From: Roseiarcus sp050015935
GTDB lineage: Bacteria; Pseudomonadota; Alphaproteobacteria; Rhizobiales; Beijerinckiaceae
DNA: 50,525 bases
Assembly (NCBI GenBank): GCA_050015935.1
Contig: JBEKAL010000003.1
Location: 1-50,525 of the forward strand
Direction: 5' to 3'
Shown here: positions 8,590 to 17,588 of the stretch, piece after piece
How the letters are laid out: the number at the start of each line of letters is the position of its first letter
How positions within the stretch are numbered: the first letter of the stretch is position 1
The notes under the pieces: generated by a model
The model's database searches: none
The model's input: the letters and a program-made list of their open reading frames with translations, nothing else
What the model was told of the DNA's origin: nothing
Program-made: the position numbers and the translations under genes

Positions 8590-11500
8590 ATGACCATCGG
8601 AACGCTGTTCACGGCGGAGTTTCTCGACCGAGGCCTGCCGGCCTCGCCGGCGTGGAACGGTGAGCGGGCGCCCGACTCGGCGGCGATCGAGGCGCAATTC
8701 CGCCTGATCCTCGACGCCGTCAAAGACCGCGACGCCTTGAACGAAGCGCAGACCGAGGAGCGCATCTTCCGGCCGATGCTGCGCGCGCTGGGCTGGGACA
8801 GGCTGTTCACGGTTCAGGAAAACATCGAGGCGCGCGGGCGCGCCAACGTGCCGGACTACGCCTATTTCCCCGACACGGAGGCGTTCGCCTTGGCCGACGC
8901 CGCGAGGACGCCCGAGGGCAAGTTTCCGCACGCCATCGCCATCGGTGACGCCAAGGCCTGGAGCGTCGACTTCGAGGCGCCGAACAGCGGATCGAGGCCG
9001 GGCGAAACAGCGGTCGGCCAGACGATCCGCTATCTCGAACGCGCGAAAATCCAATCGAATCGCAAGGCGCCTTGGGCGATCCTCGCCAACGGACGGGTTT
9101 GGCGGCTCTACTACGCGGACGCGAAATCCGCGCTCGACGGCTATTTCGAGGCCGATCTGGCGGAAATACTGGCGCTGCCGGGAACGCAGGCCAAGCTCGC
9201 GCCGCTCGCCGGCGAGGGCGACGAAGATCGCCGCGCCCGCCTGTTCAAGGCCTTCGTCCTCGCATTTCGGCCCGAGGCGTTTCGGCCCGACCCCGAACTG
9301 GACGGCCGCTCGTTTCTTGAATTCGCTCTTGCAGAGGGCGCGCGGTGGGAAACCAAGGTTCGCACGGACCTCAGCGAAGTCGTGTTCAGGGACGTCTTTC
9401 CCGGCCTCATTCGCGGCCTCGCCGCCGCCGACAAAAAGGCGCCGGCGCCGTTCACGCCCGCCTATCTCGAAGACCTGCGCGACGCCGCGCTCACCGTGCT
9501 TTATCGCCTGCTGTCCGCGCTTTACGCCGAGGATCGCGATCTGCTGCCGGCGCACGATCGCAAGTACGACGCCTATTCGCTCTCCGCCGTCCGCGACGAC
9601 ATCGCCGCGCGCCTCGACGCGGGAACCGAGCCCAGCCAAAGACGAACCAACTGGTGGGATCGCTGCGTCGGTCTTTTTCGCACCATCGACGAGGGCGACG
9701 AGGACGCCGGCGTTCCGCCTTACAACGGCGGGCTCTTCGCGCGGGACCGCGCGCCGATCGTCGAAAGAGCCGAACTGTCAGACAATACGTTCGGCCCCTT
9801 GCTCGACAAATTGTCGCGGACGAAAAAGGACGGCCGGCTCGTTCGCATCAATTTTCGCGATCTCTCGGTGCGCGAACTCGGCGCGATCTATGAACGCCTG
9901 CTCGAATTCGAGCCCGTCGTCGAGGCGAACGCCCCCGGCGGGCTCGATGTCCGGCCCAATCCTTTCAGCCGCAAGAGCTCAGGCTCCTACTACACGCCCG
10001 ACGAACTCGTCAGCCTGATCATCGCGCGCACCGTCGGACCGCTAGTCGACGAGCGCATCGAGGCGTTCCGCAAGGCCGCCGAGCGCCCGGCGCGCGACAA
10101 GCGAACCGAGGTGGAACGCTTGCGCGAACTCGCCGAGACCGATCCGGCCAGCAGAATTCTCGATTTGAAAATCTGCGACCCGGCGATGGGCTCGGGGCAT
10201 TTTCTCGTCAGCCTGATCGACTATCTCGCGGTGCGCGTGGTGACGGCGATCGGCGAGGCCTCCGCGATCGCGGGCGGCGATTACGCCTCGCCGCTGCCGC
10301 CGCGCTTGGCCGGCATCCGCGACCGCATCCGCGCCGAGGCGATGAAAAACAAATGGACGATCCGCGAGGCGCAGCTCACCGACCAGAATCTGATCAAGCG
10401 CATGGCGCTAAAGCGCTGCGTCTACGGCGTCGACAAGAATCCGATGGCGGTCGAACTCGCCAAGGTCGCGCTGTGGCTGCACACCTTCGCCGCCGGCGCG
10501 CCGCTGTCGTTCCTCGACCACCATCTGCGCTGCGGCGACAGTTTGTTCGGTGAGCGGGTGCGCGCCGCGATCGATGAATTGAGAGCGGAAAGCCCGCTGC
10601 TGCTGAACAAGGAATTGCAGCGCGCGGAGGGCGCGATCAAGAGCATGGAGTTCGTCGAGCGTCTCACGGACTCCGACATATCCGAAGTCAAAGCCAGCGC
10701 CGACCGCTTTGCCGAAGTGGAGGGCTCGACGGCGCCGCTCAACAAGTTCCTGTCGTTTCGTCAAGCGATCAAGTGGCTGCAACCGCTTCACCCGGCGACC
10801 CGCGAGGAAAAGGCTGCGTGCTCGCTCGAACACGACGAGGCCGGCGCCTATTCGGGCCTGATGGCGGGCAGTTTCGGCGATCCGATTGCGATCGTCGCGG
10901 GTCAAACGGCGCCGAGCATTCCCGAGGGACAACTGAACGCCGAGCAACGTGCGACGATGGGACGACGCACGGTCGCCCTGCACGGTCTGATTGAGCGCGC
11001 AGACGCGCTCATTGCACAAGAACGCTTCCTGCATTGGGAGGTTGCGTTTCCCGGCGTGTGGCACAACTGGCAGAGCGACGCGCCCGAAGGCGGCTTCGAC
11101 GCGGTCATCAGCAATCCGCCGTGGGACCGCATGAAGATGCAGGAGGTGGAATGGTTCGCCGCGCGCGCGCCGCAAGTCGCCAAACAGGCGCGCGCCGCCG
11201 ACCGCAAGCGGATGATCGCGGCGCTGAAAGAGCAAGGCGACCCGCTCGCGGCGGCCTATGATCTCGCCAGCGCGCGCGCCGAACAGGCGATGGAGCGGGC
11301 GCGCAAGTCCGGCGACTATCCCCTGCTGTCGCGCGGCGACATCAATCTCTATTCGCTGTTCGTCGAGCGCGCGCAGGCGCTGGTCAAACCGAGCGGCGCC
11401 GCCGGGTTGCTGACGCCGTCGGGCATCGCCTCGGACCTGACGGCGAGCGCGTTCTTCAAGGGCGTCGCTTCGGCCGGGCGCGTGCTGAGTCTGTTCGATT

Positions 11501-12786
11501 TCGAGAACCGCCGGGGCGAAGGACGCGAGGCGTTCTTTCCCGACGTCGACAGCCGCTTCAAGTTCTGCGCCTTTGTCGTCGGCGGCGCCGAGCGCGCGAG
11601 CCAGGCGGCCGATTGCGCTTTCTTCCTGCGCGACCCCCCGGAACGCGCCGGCCCCGACAAGCTGTTCCTCATGACGGCGGCGGATTTCGCGTTGGTCAAT
11701 CCGAACACCGGCGCGGCGCCGATTTTCCGAACCCGCCGCGATGCAGAACTCACCACCGCCATCTATCGCCGCCTGCCAGTGCTGGTCGATCGATCGTCAG
11801 GCGCCGAGGTGAAGGCCTGGCCGGTAAAATATCTCACGATGTTGCACATGACCAACGACAGCCATTTGTTCTGGACCCGCGAGCGGCTGGAACAGCACGG
11901 CGCCTATCCCGTCGAACTCGGGCGGTGGAAGAAGGGCGCGGAGGAATGGGTTCCGCTTTACCAAGGCAAGATGATTCAGGCCTTCGACCATCGCGCCGCG
12001 GATGTCGTCGTCAACGCGCGGAATCTGCATCGGCCGGCTCAGAGGGAGCCAATCGACGAAAACGGTCACGCGAACGTCCATCGCTTTGCAACGCCGCAGT
12101 ATTGGGTCGATGCAGAGACCGTTTCCGAATTCGGCGTCGCGAATTGGGTTCTCGGCTTCAAGGAAATCGCCTCGGCGACCAACGAGCGGACGATGATCGC
12201 GGCGTTGCTGCCCGCCGTCGGATTCGGCAACAAGACGCCGATCCTCATTCCCGAAGCGACCGGCCGACGAATGGAATGGATGCTCGCCGCAGACCTGAAC
12301 TCTTTCGTCCACGATTTCGTCGCTCGTCAAAAACTGCACGGCCAGACGTTGAACCGGTTCATCGTCGAACAGCTCCCCGTCGTCCCGCCCGCGGCTTACG
12401 CCCGCGCCTTCGGCCCCAAGACCGCCGAGACGATCGTGCGCGACCATGTCTTGCGCCTCACTTACACCGCCTGGGACATGCAGCCCTTCGCGCGCGAAAT
12501 GGGCTACGACGGCGCGCCGTTCGTTTGGCGCCAGGACGAGCGGCGGCATTGGCGCGCGCGGCTCGACGCGCTCTATTTCCATCTCTACGGGATCGCCGAC
12601 GAGGACGAAATCCGATACATCCTTTCCACCTTCCCGATCGTCGAGCGCAAGGACCGCGCCGCGCACGACGGCGTGTACCTGACCGCCGAACTCATCCGCT
12701 GGTATTCCAAAGCGCTCGGCGCCGGCGATCCCGAGACGCAGGCGCCCGAAGCCGCGATCCTACGCAACGCCGGCCGCGCGACGTGA
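8590..12786 (+). CDS. Large type IIG-like restriction-modification protein (Eco57I-class N6-adenine methylase with N-terminal nuclease-like domain)
   Basis: About 1398 residues if started at ATG 8590 (MTIGTLFTAEFL), or 1410 from ATG 8554; neither start has a clear ribosome-binding site. The methylase is evident: GSYYTPDELVSLI, motif I CDPAMGSGHFLVSLIDYL near residue 528, and motif IV NPPW near 841. The N-terminal part carries PDYAYF (about 88), GDAK (about 120) and QTIRYL, the layout of a PD-(D/E)XK nuclease of type IIG and PglX-like enzymes. The C-terminal half has TAWDMQPFAREMGYDG, as in PglX/Eco57I target-recognition regions. It may methylate and cleave DNA as a single polypeptide. No separate restriction, specificity or BREX genes lie nearby. 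The motif I-IV gap of about 310 residues is long. Confidence 0.8.
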   Translation: MTIGTLFTAEFLDRGLPASPAWNGERAPDSAAIEAQFRLILDAVKDRDALNEAQTEERIFRPMLRALGWDRLFTVQENIEARGRANVPDYAYFPDTEAFALADAARTPEGKFPHAIAIGDAKAWSVDFEAPNSGSRPGETAVGQTIRYLERAKIQSNRKAPWAILANGRVWRLYYADAKSALDGYFEADLAEILALPGTQAKLAPLAGEGDEDRRARLFKAFVLAFRPEAFRPDPELDGRSFLEFALAEGARWETKVRTDLSEVVFRDVFPGLIRGLAAADKKAPAPFTPAYLEDLRDAALTVLYRLLSALYAEDRDLLPAHDRKYDAYSLSAVRDDIAARLDAGTEPSQRRTNWWDRCVGLFRTIDEGDEDAGVPPYNGGLFARDRAPIVERAELSDNTFGPLLDKLSRTKKDGRLVRINFRDLSVRELGAIYERLLEFEPVVEANAPGGLDVRPNPFSRKSSGSYYTPDELVSLIIARTVGPLVDERIEAFRKAAERPARDKRTEVERLRELAETDPASRILDLKICDPAMGSGHFLVSLIDYLAVRVVTAIGEASAIAGGDYASPLPPRLAGIRDRIRAEAMKNKWTIREAQLTDQNLIKRMALKRCVYGVDKNPMAVELAKVALWLHTFAAGAPLSFLDHHLRCGDSLFGERVRAAIDELRAESPLLLNKELQRAEGAIKSMEFVERLTDSDISEVKASADRFAEVEGSTAPLNKFLSFRQAIKWLQPLHPATREEKAACSLEHDEAGAYSGLMAGSFGDPIAIVAGQTAPSIPEGQLNAEQRATMGRRTVALHGLIERADALIAQERFLHWEVAFPGVWHNWQSDAPEGGFDAVISNPPWDRMKMQEVEWFAARAPQVAKQARAADRKRMIAALKEQGDPLAAAYDLASARAEQAMERARKSGDYPLLSRGDINLYSLFVERAQALVKPSGAAGLLTPSGIASDLTASAFFKGVASAGRVLSLFDFENRRGEGREAFFPDVDSRFKFCAFVVGGAERASQAADCAFFLRDPPERAGPDKLFLMTAADFALVNPNTGAAPIFRTRRDAELTTAIYRRLPVLVDRSSGAEVKAWPVKYLTMLHMTNDSHLFWTRERLEQHGAYPVELGRWKKGAEEWVPLYQGKMIQAFDHRAADVVVNARNLHRPAQREPIDENGHANVHRFATPQYWVDAETVSEFGVANWVLGFKEIASATNERTMIAALLPAVGFGNKTPILIPEATGRRMEWMLAADLNSFVHDFVARQKLHGQTLNRFIVEQLPVVPPAAYARAFGPKTAETIVRDHVLRLTYTAWDMQPFAREMGYDGAPFVWRQDERRHWRARLDALYFHLYGIADEDEIRYILSTFPIVERKDRAAHDGVYLTAELIRWYSKALGAGDPETQAPEAAILRNAGRAT

Positions 12787-12823
12787 CGAGTAATCTGCGT
12801 CAAGAGAATTGAAGGGCGCGCGC

Positions 12824-12848
12824 CCCTTCCCCCGCAAGGGGGGAAGGG
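12824..12848. repeat. Palindromic GC repeat between convergent genes
   Basis: A 10-bp perfect stem (CCCTTCCCCC with GGGGGAAGGG) around the loop GCAAG, in the 71-base gap between the convergent methylase and ubiG stops. Related GC palindromes recur at 13630, 15010 and 17390. It may help end transcription from both sides, though no T-run follows. Confidence 0.6.
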
Positions 12849-12857
12849 AAAAGCCTC

Positions 12858-13604
12858 CTACCCCTTCCTCCCCGCCATAAAATAATTCACCGCCAAATCC
12901 TCCGACAGCCGCCACTTCCTGCACAGGGGGTCGTAGCTCACGCCGCGCCGCTGCGTCTCCTTCAGCCCCGCCGCGCGCAAGGCCGCCGTCAGTTCGTCGG
13001 GCGTGACGAATTGCTCCCAATGGTGCGTGCCGGGGGGAAGCCAACGCAGGACATATTCGGCGCCGACAATCGCCAGCGCGAAGCTTTTCAGGGTCCGGTT
13101 GAGCGTCGAGAGGGCGATGAGGCCGCCGGGCTCGATCAGCGAGGCGGCCAAGGCGACGAAAGCGGGGACGTCGGCGACGTGCTCAATGACCTCCATCGCC
13201 AGCACGACGTCGAAACGAGCGCCCTCGTCGGCGAGGTCTTCCGCGGCGCCCGCGCGATAGGTCAGCCGCGCGCCGGTCTCCTCGGCGTGCCGGCGCGCGA
13301 CCTCGATCGCGGCGGGCGCGGGATCGAGGCCGACGACCTCGGCGCCCAGGCGCGAAAGCGGTTCGGCGACGAGGCCGGCGCCGCAGCCGATGTCGAGCAG
13401 CCTCAAGCCGGCGAGCGGGGGCCCGCCGCCGCGGGAAAGGCGAAAATGCGCGGCAATCGCATCGCGCAGCCATTCGATGCGGGTCGGGTTGAGCCGGTGC
13501 AGCGGCGCCATCGGGCCGTCAGGGTCCCACCAGTCGCCGCCCAGCGCGTCGAAGCGCGCGACTTCCCCAGGGATCACGCTCGGCGCGGCTTTTGCGGCGG
13601 CCAT
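12858..13604 (-). CDS. ubiG: Ubiquinone biosynthesis O-methyltransferase
   Basis: A 248-residue SAM-dependent methyltransferase catalysing both O-methylations of ubiquinone synthesis. Visible are FDALGGDWWDPDGPMAPLHRLNPTR near the N-terminus, the SAM motif I LLDIGCGAGLVAEPLSRLGAEVVGLDP, and the UbiG-specific GTHHWEQFVTPDEL segment. The frame is open far upstream, but family similarity starts at MAAAKAAPSVIPGEVARF. It diverges from lysC with 153 bases between them, an arrangement found in other alphaproteobacteria. Confidence 0.94.
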   Translation of the reverse strand: MAAAKAAPSVIPGEVARFDALGGDWWDPDGPMAPLHRLNPTRIEWLRDAIAAHFRLSRGGGPPLAGLRLLDIGCGAGLVAEPLSRLGAEVVGLDPAPAAIEVARRHAEETGARLTYRAGAAEDLADEGARFDVVLAMEVIEHVADVPAFVALAASLIEPGGLIALSTLNRTLKSFALAIVGAEYVLRWLPPGTHHWEQFVTPDELTAALRAAGLKETQRRGVSYDPLCRKWRLSEDLAVNYFMAGRKG

Positions 13605-13757
13605 GGCGAATGCCCTTTCAACGCGTCGACCCCCGCTCTCCCGCAAAGGGGGAAGGGGTTGGCGCCCTTCGGGGCGTTGACCGCCCCCGGAAGCGCCTTT
13701 ATACGCGCGCCTCAACGGCGGCGCGAGCCGTCCCATCCTGCCGCAATCGGAATTTTC

Positions 13758-14996
13758 ATGGCGCGACTGGTGATGAAGTTTGGCGGCACGTCGGTCGCCG
13801 ACGTCGGACGCATCCGCAACGTCGCGCGCCACGTCCGACGCGAGGTCGAGGCGGGAAACGAGGTCGCGGTGGTCGTCTCCGCCATGTCGGGCAAGACCAA
13901 CGAGCTGGTCGCGTGGTGCCGCGAGGCGGCGCCGGTCTACGACGCCGCCGAATACGACGCGGTCGTCGCCTCGGGCGAACTCGTCACCGCCGGCCTGCTG
14001 GCGATCGTGCTCAAGGACATGGGGCTCGACGCGCGCTCGTGGCAGGGTTGGCAGATCCCGCTTCTGACCGACGACGCGCACGGGGCGGCGCGCATCGACG
14101 GCATCGACGGCAAGGCGATCATCGACGGCTTCGCCAACAACGAGATCGCGGTCGTCGCGGGCTTTCAAGGGATTCATGCGCCGAGCGGCCGGGTGACGAC
14201 GCTCGGGCGCGGCGGCTCCGACACCTCGGCGGTCGCGCTCGCCGCGGCGCTCCGCGCCGACCGCTGCGACATCTACACCGACGTCGACGGCGTCTACACC
14301 ACCGACCCGCGCGTCGCGCACAAGGCGCGCCGCCTCGACAAGGTGTCGTTCGAGGAAATGCTGGAAATGGCCTCGCTCGGCGCCAAGGTTTTGCAGGTGC
14401 GCTCGGTCGAGGTCGCGATGGTGCACAAGGTGAAGCTCTACGTGCGCTCGTCCTTCGACGATCCCGCCGATCCGAGACTGGGCACGTTGATTTGCGACGA
14501 GGAGGATATCGTGGAACAGCAGGTGGTGACCGGCATCGCCTTTTCGCGCGACGAAGCGCAGATCACCCTGCGCAACGTGGAGGACAAGCCCGGCGTCGCG
14601 GCGGCGATTTTTCTTCCCCTCGCCGAGGCCAGCGTCAACGTCGACATGATCATCCAGGTCGTCTCCGGCGACACGACGACCACCGACATCACCTTCACCG
14701 TGCCGAGCGCCGAATTCGACCGCGCCAAGGCGCTGCTCGAGCAGGCCCGCGAGACGATCGGCTACGCCGCGCTGCAAGGCGCGCCAAACGTCGCCAAGAT
14801 TTCCGCGATCGGCATCGGCATGCGCAGCCATTCCGGCGTCGCCGCGCGCGCCTTCAAGGCGCTCGCCGACAAGGGAATCAACATCCGCGCGATCACCACT
14901 TCGGAGATCAAGTTCTCCATGCTGATCGACGAGGCCTACACCGAACTCGCGGTGCGCACGCTGCACACCCTCTACGGGCTCGACGCCAAGGCGTGA
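13758..14996 (+). CDS. lysC: Aspartate kinase
   Basis: A 412-residue monofunctional aspartokinase. The N-terminal KFGGTSVAD nucleotide/aspartate motif, SGELVTAGLLA and GRGGSDTSAVALAAAL are all present, followed by two ACT domains, the second containing RSHSGVAARAFKALADKGI. It phosphorylates L-aspartate to start synthesis of lysine, threonine, methionine and diaminopimelate, and the ACT domains imply allosteric control by lysine and/or threonine. The start is the ATG at MARLVMKFGG; the longer open frame upstream overlaps ubiG on the other strand and is not coding. dapE, from the same pathway, lies about 22 kb away. Confidence 0.96.
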   Translation: MARLVMKFGGTSVADVGRIRNVARHVRREVEAGNEVAVVVSAMSGKTNELVAWCREAAPVYDAAEYDAVVASGELVTAGLLAIVLKDMGLDARSWQGWQIPLLTDDAHGAARIDGIDGKAIIDGFANNEIAVVAGFQGIHAPSGRVTTLGRGGSDTSAVALAAALRADRCDIYTDVDGVYTTDPRVAHKARRLDKVSFEEMLEMASLGAKVLQVRSVEVAMVHKVKLYVRSSFDDPADPRLGTLICDEEDIVEQQVVTGIAFSRDEAQITLRNVEDKPGVAAAIFLPLAEASVNVDMIIQVVSGDTTTTDITFTVPSAEFDRAKALLEQARETIGYAALQGAPNVAKISAIGIGMRSHSGVAARAFKALADKGINIRAITTSEIKFSMLIDEAYTELAVRTLHTLYGLDAKA

Positions 14997-15030
14997 GGGG
15001 GCGCGTTCCTTCCCCCCTTGCGGGCGGCGG

Positions 15031-15047
15031 GCGAACCTTCGGTTCGC
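15031..15047 (+). terminator. Hairpin downstream of lysC
   Basis: GCGAACC-TTC-GGTTCGC is a perfect 7-bp stem with a 3-base loop, 35 bases after the lysC stop. There is no T-run after it, so it is only a weak intrinsic-terminator candidate. The adjoining CCTTCCCCCCTTGCGG belongs to the palindromic repeat family seen elsewhere in the window. Confidence 0.4.
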
Positions 15048-15221
15048 TGAGAGGTGGGCGCGCCGCATTTGAGATGTCTGCGTTGATGCACGTCAACGTC
15101 GAGTCTCCCAAGGCGCGGTAGCCGTCTTTCTCGCTCATCGGGCGGCGGGGCCGGCCAAGACCGGCGAAGCCGGGCAACGGCTCGCGGCGGCCCGCCAAGT
15201 CGATCGAGAGGGGAGGGTTTC

Positions 15222-15515
15222 ATGGATCCGGCGATCGAGAAGGAAATGGCCGCGGTGCGCGAGGAAATCGAATCGCTTCGGGCCGAAACGCGAGCCGGCC
15301 AAACGGCCGGCGCGCCGCCGCCCGCCGCCGAGGGCGCTTCAGGCGATCAGGGCGACGAGCCGAAGGCGTGGGCCGATGATCTCAAGGAATTGATCGCGGC
15401 GATGCAAGGCGCCGTCGAGGCCACGGGAAAGAGCGTCGCCGTCCACCCCGTCGCGGGCGTCGCGGCGGCTTTCGCCGTAGGCGTGCTGATCGGGCGATTG
15501 ACGAAAATCGGCTGA
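15222..15515 (+). CDS. Small DUF883/ElaB-like protein with C-terminal membrane segment
   Basis: A 97-residue protein with an acidic, amphipathic N-terminus (MDPAIEKEMAAVREEIESLRAE), a Pro/Ala-rich linker, a second helix (WADDLKELIAAMQGAVEATG), and a C-terminal glycine-rich hydrophobic segment at about 75-93 ending GRLTKIG. This architecture matches DUF883 (ElaB/YqjD) proteins, which tether ribosomes or other factors to the inner membrane under stress in enterobacteria; function here is inferred only. A strong GAGGGGAGGG ribosome-binding site precedes the ATG. It is followed 21 bases later by a holin-like gene, a pairing often seen for this family. Confidence 0.65.
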   Translation: MDPAIEKEMAAVREEIESLRAETRAGQTAGAPPPAAEGASGDQGDEPKAWADDLKELIAAMQGAVEATGKSVAVHPVAGVAAAFAVGVLIGRLTKIG

Positions 15516-15536
15516 CGAAGGGGGCGCAGTCTCGCC

Positions 15537-15989
15537 ATGGAAAAACTGAGCCGCATTCTGCGCGCGCTGGGGCGCGCGGACACGCTGATCGCCACGATTT
15601 GGCTGACCGTCGCGGCCAAGCGAGGCGGCCTCATCGGACTGGCGGCGCTGATCGCCACGCTCGGTCTCGGCATGCTCGACGCCGCCGGTTATTTCGCGCT
15701 GGAGCCGCACGTCGGATCGCTGTGGGCGGCGATTCTGGTCGCCGTCGTGGACTTCCTGATCGCCGCGATTCTGCTGGTCGGGGCCTTGTATGTGCGTCCG
15801 GGGCGCGATCTCGATCTTGCGCTCGAACTGCGCGACAACGCCATCGAGCAGCTCGCCGCGATCGCCGTCAATCCAGCGGATCTGGCGGGGCGGGCCCTGC
15901 TCGCGCCGCTGACCGGCGTCGTAACGAGATATTTGCGCTCGGCGGTCGGAGGCACGCCCAAGGAGCCGAAGGCGCCCGCGGAGAAATGA
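15537..15989 (+). CDS. Phage-holin-like (holin-X/YqjE-type) inner membrane protein
   Basis: A 150-residue protein with two strong hydrophobic segments at about 30-52 and 62-86, a charged N-terminus and a Pro/Lys-rich tail (GGTPKEPKAPAEK). Chromosomal relatives annotated as phage holin family or YqjE-like proteins commonly follow a DUF883 gene, as here. They are not lysis proteins of a resident phage: no phage genes surround the pair. The probable role is in the envelope, possibly in stress response; that is inference. Confidence 0.6.
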   Translation: MEKLSRILRALGRADTLIATIWLTVAAKRGGLIGLAALIATLGLGMLDAAGYFALEPHVGSLWAAILVAVVDFLIAAILLVGALYVRPGRDLDLALELRDNAIEQLAAIAVNPADLAGRALLAPLTGVVTRYLRSAVGGTPKEPKAPAEK

Positions 15990-16121
15990 CGCGCAATCCC
16001 GCGCGGCGCTCGCCTCGCTCCGCTCGCGCGCCACGGCGAACCAGCCGCGCTCGCCGGGTTTGAGCCCAGGCGACATCGTGCTATTCGAGCGGCGCACGCT
16101 GTTCGAGCAGACCCGACGTTC

Positions 16122-17588
16122 ATGACCAAGGCCTCCAACCCCGGCGAAATCGCCCAAGACGTAAGCGCTCCAGACGTCCGCGCCGCGATGCGCGCGATCG
16201 GCGCCGAGGCGCGCGCGGCGGCGCGCACGCTCGCCAACGCGCCGGCCGAGGCCAAGACGCGCGCGATTATCGCGGCCGCGCGGGTCTTGCGCGAGAGCGA
16301 AGGCGAAATCCTCGCGGCCAATGCGCGCGATCTGTCGGAAGCGCGCGCCAAGGGCGTCGCCGCGGCCTTTCTCGACCGGCTCGCGCTCGATCCCAAGCGC
16401 ATCGAGGGAATCGCGCGCGGGCTCGAGGACGTGGCCGCGCTGCCCGATCCGGTCGGGCGCGTCATCGCCTCCTTCGAGCGGCCGAACGGCCTGAGGATCG
16501 AGCGCGTGGCGACGCCGCTCGGCGTCGTCGGCGTCATTTACGAGAGCCGGCCGAACGTCACCGCCGACGCCGGCGCGCTGTGCCTGAAGAGCGGCAACGC
16601 CGTGGTGCTGCGCGGCGGCTCCGACAGCTTCCACTCCTCGGCGGCGATCCACGCCTGCCTCGTCGCCGGCCTCGCCGAAGCCGGCCTGCCCGAGGCGGCG
16701 ATTTCGCGTGCGCCTTTCGCCTCGCGCGAGGCGGTCGGGGAAATGCTCGAAGGGCTGGGGGGCGCGCTCGACGTGATCGTGCCGCGCGGCGGCAAGAACC
16801 TGGTCGAGCGCGTGCAACGCGAGGCGCGGGTGCCGGTCTTCGCCCATCTCGAAGGAATCGTGCACGTCTATGTCGACCGCGCCGCCGACCTCGACAAGGC
16901 GATCCGAATCCTCGTCAATTCCAAGATGCGCCGCACCGGCGTCTGCGGCGCCGCCGAGACGCTGCTCGTCGACAGCGCCGCCGCGCCGAAAATGCTCGCG
17001 CCGCTGGTCAGGGCGCTGATCGCGGCGGGCTGCGCGGTGCGCGGCGACGAGGCGACGCAAGCGGTCGAGGCCGCGGTGAGCGCCGCGCAAGAGGCGGATT
17101 GGCGCGCCGAATACCTCGACGCGATCATCGCGGTCAAAGTCGTCGACGGGGTCGAGGCGGCGATCGACCATATCGAGACCTACGGTTCGCACCACACCGA
17201 TTGCATCGTCACCGAGGACGGAGGAGCCGCCGAGCGCTTCCTCAGGCAGGTCGACTCGGCGATCGTGCTGCACAACGCCTCGACGCAATTCGCCGACGGC
17301 GGCGAATTCGGCTTCGGCGCGGAGATCGGCATCGCCACCGGCCGCATGCACGCGCGCGGCCCCGTCGGCGCGCCTGACGAATGCGCCTGCCCCGCTTGCG
17401 GGGAGAGGCAGGGCGAGGGGCGGGGTGGTTCGCCGTCCCGTCGCCGAGTTAATCCAGCGCCAGCGCGACGAACCGGACGTCGCCGGCGCCGTTGGCGACC
17501 AGCAACAGCGCCGATTTCTTGCCCGCCTTCTTCAGCGAGTCGATGGACTTGCCGACGTCGCCGGGCTTTTCGACCGCCTGCTGATTGA
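16122..17588 (+). CDS. proA: Gamma-glutamyl phosphate reductase with replaced C-terminus
   Basis: The first 418 residues are a standard ProA: ESRPNVTADAGALCLKSGNAV (141-161), the catalytic Cys275 in RRTGVCGAAETLLVD, and GSHHTDCIVTED. It reduces gamma-glutamyl phosphate to glutamate-5-semialdehyde in proline synthesis. After ARGPVG (413-418) the family should continue with about 20 conserved residues (E-Q-L-T-x-F/Y-K-Y type). Instead the frame enters a GC palindrome and runs on for about 70 Arg/Pro-rich residues, ending inside the antisense of degP (140-base overlap). proB and nadD, usual neighbours in Hyphomicrobiales, are absent. The gene may be damaged, relocated or an extra copy; the catalytic domain itself looks sound. 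Confidence 0.82.
   Translation: MTKASNPGEIAQDVSAPDVRAAMRAIGAEARAAARTLANAPAEAKTRAIIAAARVLRESEGEILAANARDLSEARAKGVAAAFLDRLALDPKRIEGIARGLEDVAALPDPVGRVIASFERPNGLRIERVATPLGVVGVIYESRPNVTADAGALCLKSGNAVVLRGGSDSFHSSAAIHACLVAGLAEAGLPEAAISRAPFASREAVGEMLEGLGGALDVIVPRGGKNLVERVQREARVPVFAHLEGIVHVYVDRAADLDKAIRILVNSKMRRTGVCGAAETLLVDSAAAPKMLAPLVRALIAAGCAVRGDEATQAVEAAVSAAQEADWRAEYLDAIIAVKVVDGVEAAIDHIETYGSHHTDCIVTEDGGAAERFLRQVDSAIVLHNASTQFADGGEFGFGAEIGIATGRMHARGPVGAPDECACPACGERQGEGRGGSPSRRRVNPAPARRTGRRRRRWRPATAPISCPPSSASRWTCRRRRAFRPPAD
17386..17412. repeat. Palindromic repeat inside the proA 3' end
   Basis: An inner stem CCCCGC/GCGGGG around TT and an outer stem CCTGC/GCAGG form an imperfect hairpin. It resembles the GC palindromes at 12824 and 15010 in composition and lies exactly where the conserved proA sequence stops. 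Confidence 0.6.

Noticed and set aside
15020..15138. Minus-strand peptide MSEKDGYRALGDSTLTCINA and onward, downstream of lysC
   Set aside because: The second half is translated palindromic repeat, no ribosome-binding site is visible, and no homologue is recalled.
15222..15989. Prophage lysis module (holin-like gene)
   Set aside because: No phage structural, integrase or endolysin gene nearby; a DUF883-holin-like pair is a common chromosomal envelope pair.
15339..17351. 670-codon minus-strand frame across the holin-like gene and proA
   Set aside because: Composition like an antisense shadow (Arg/Asp/Gly-rich), no family motif, overlaps clear plus-strand genes.
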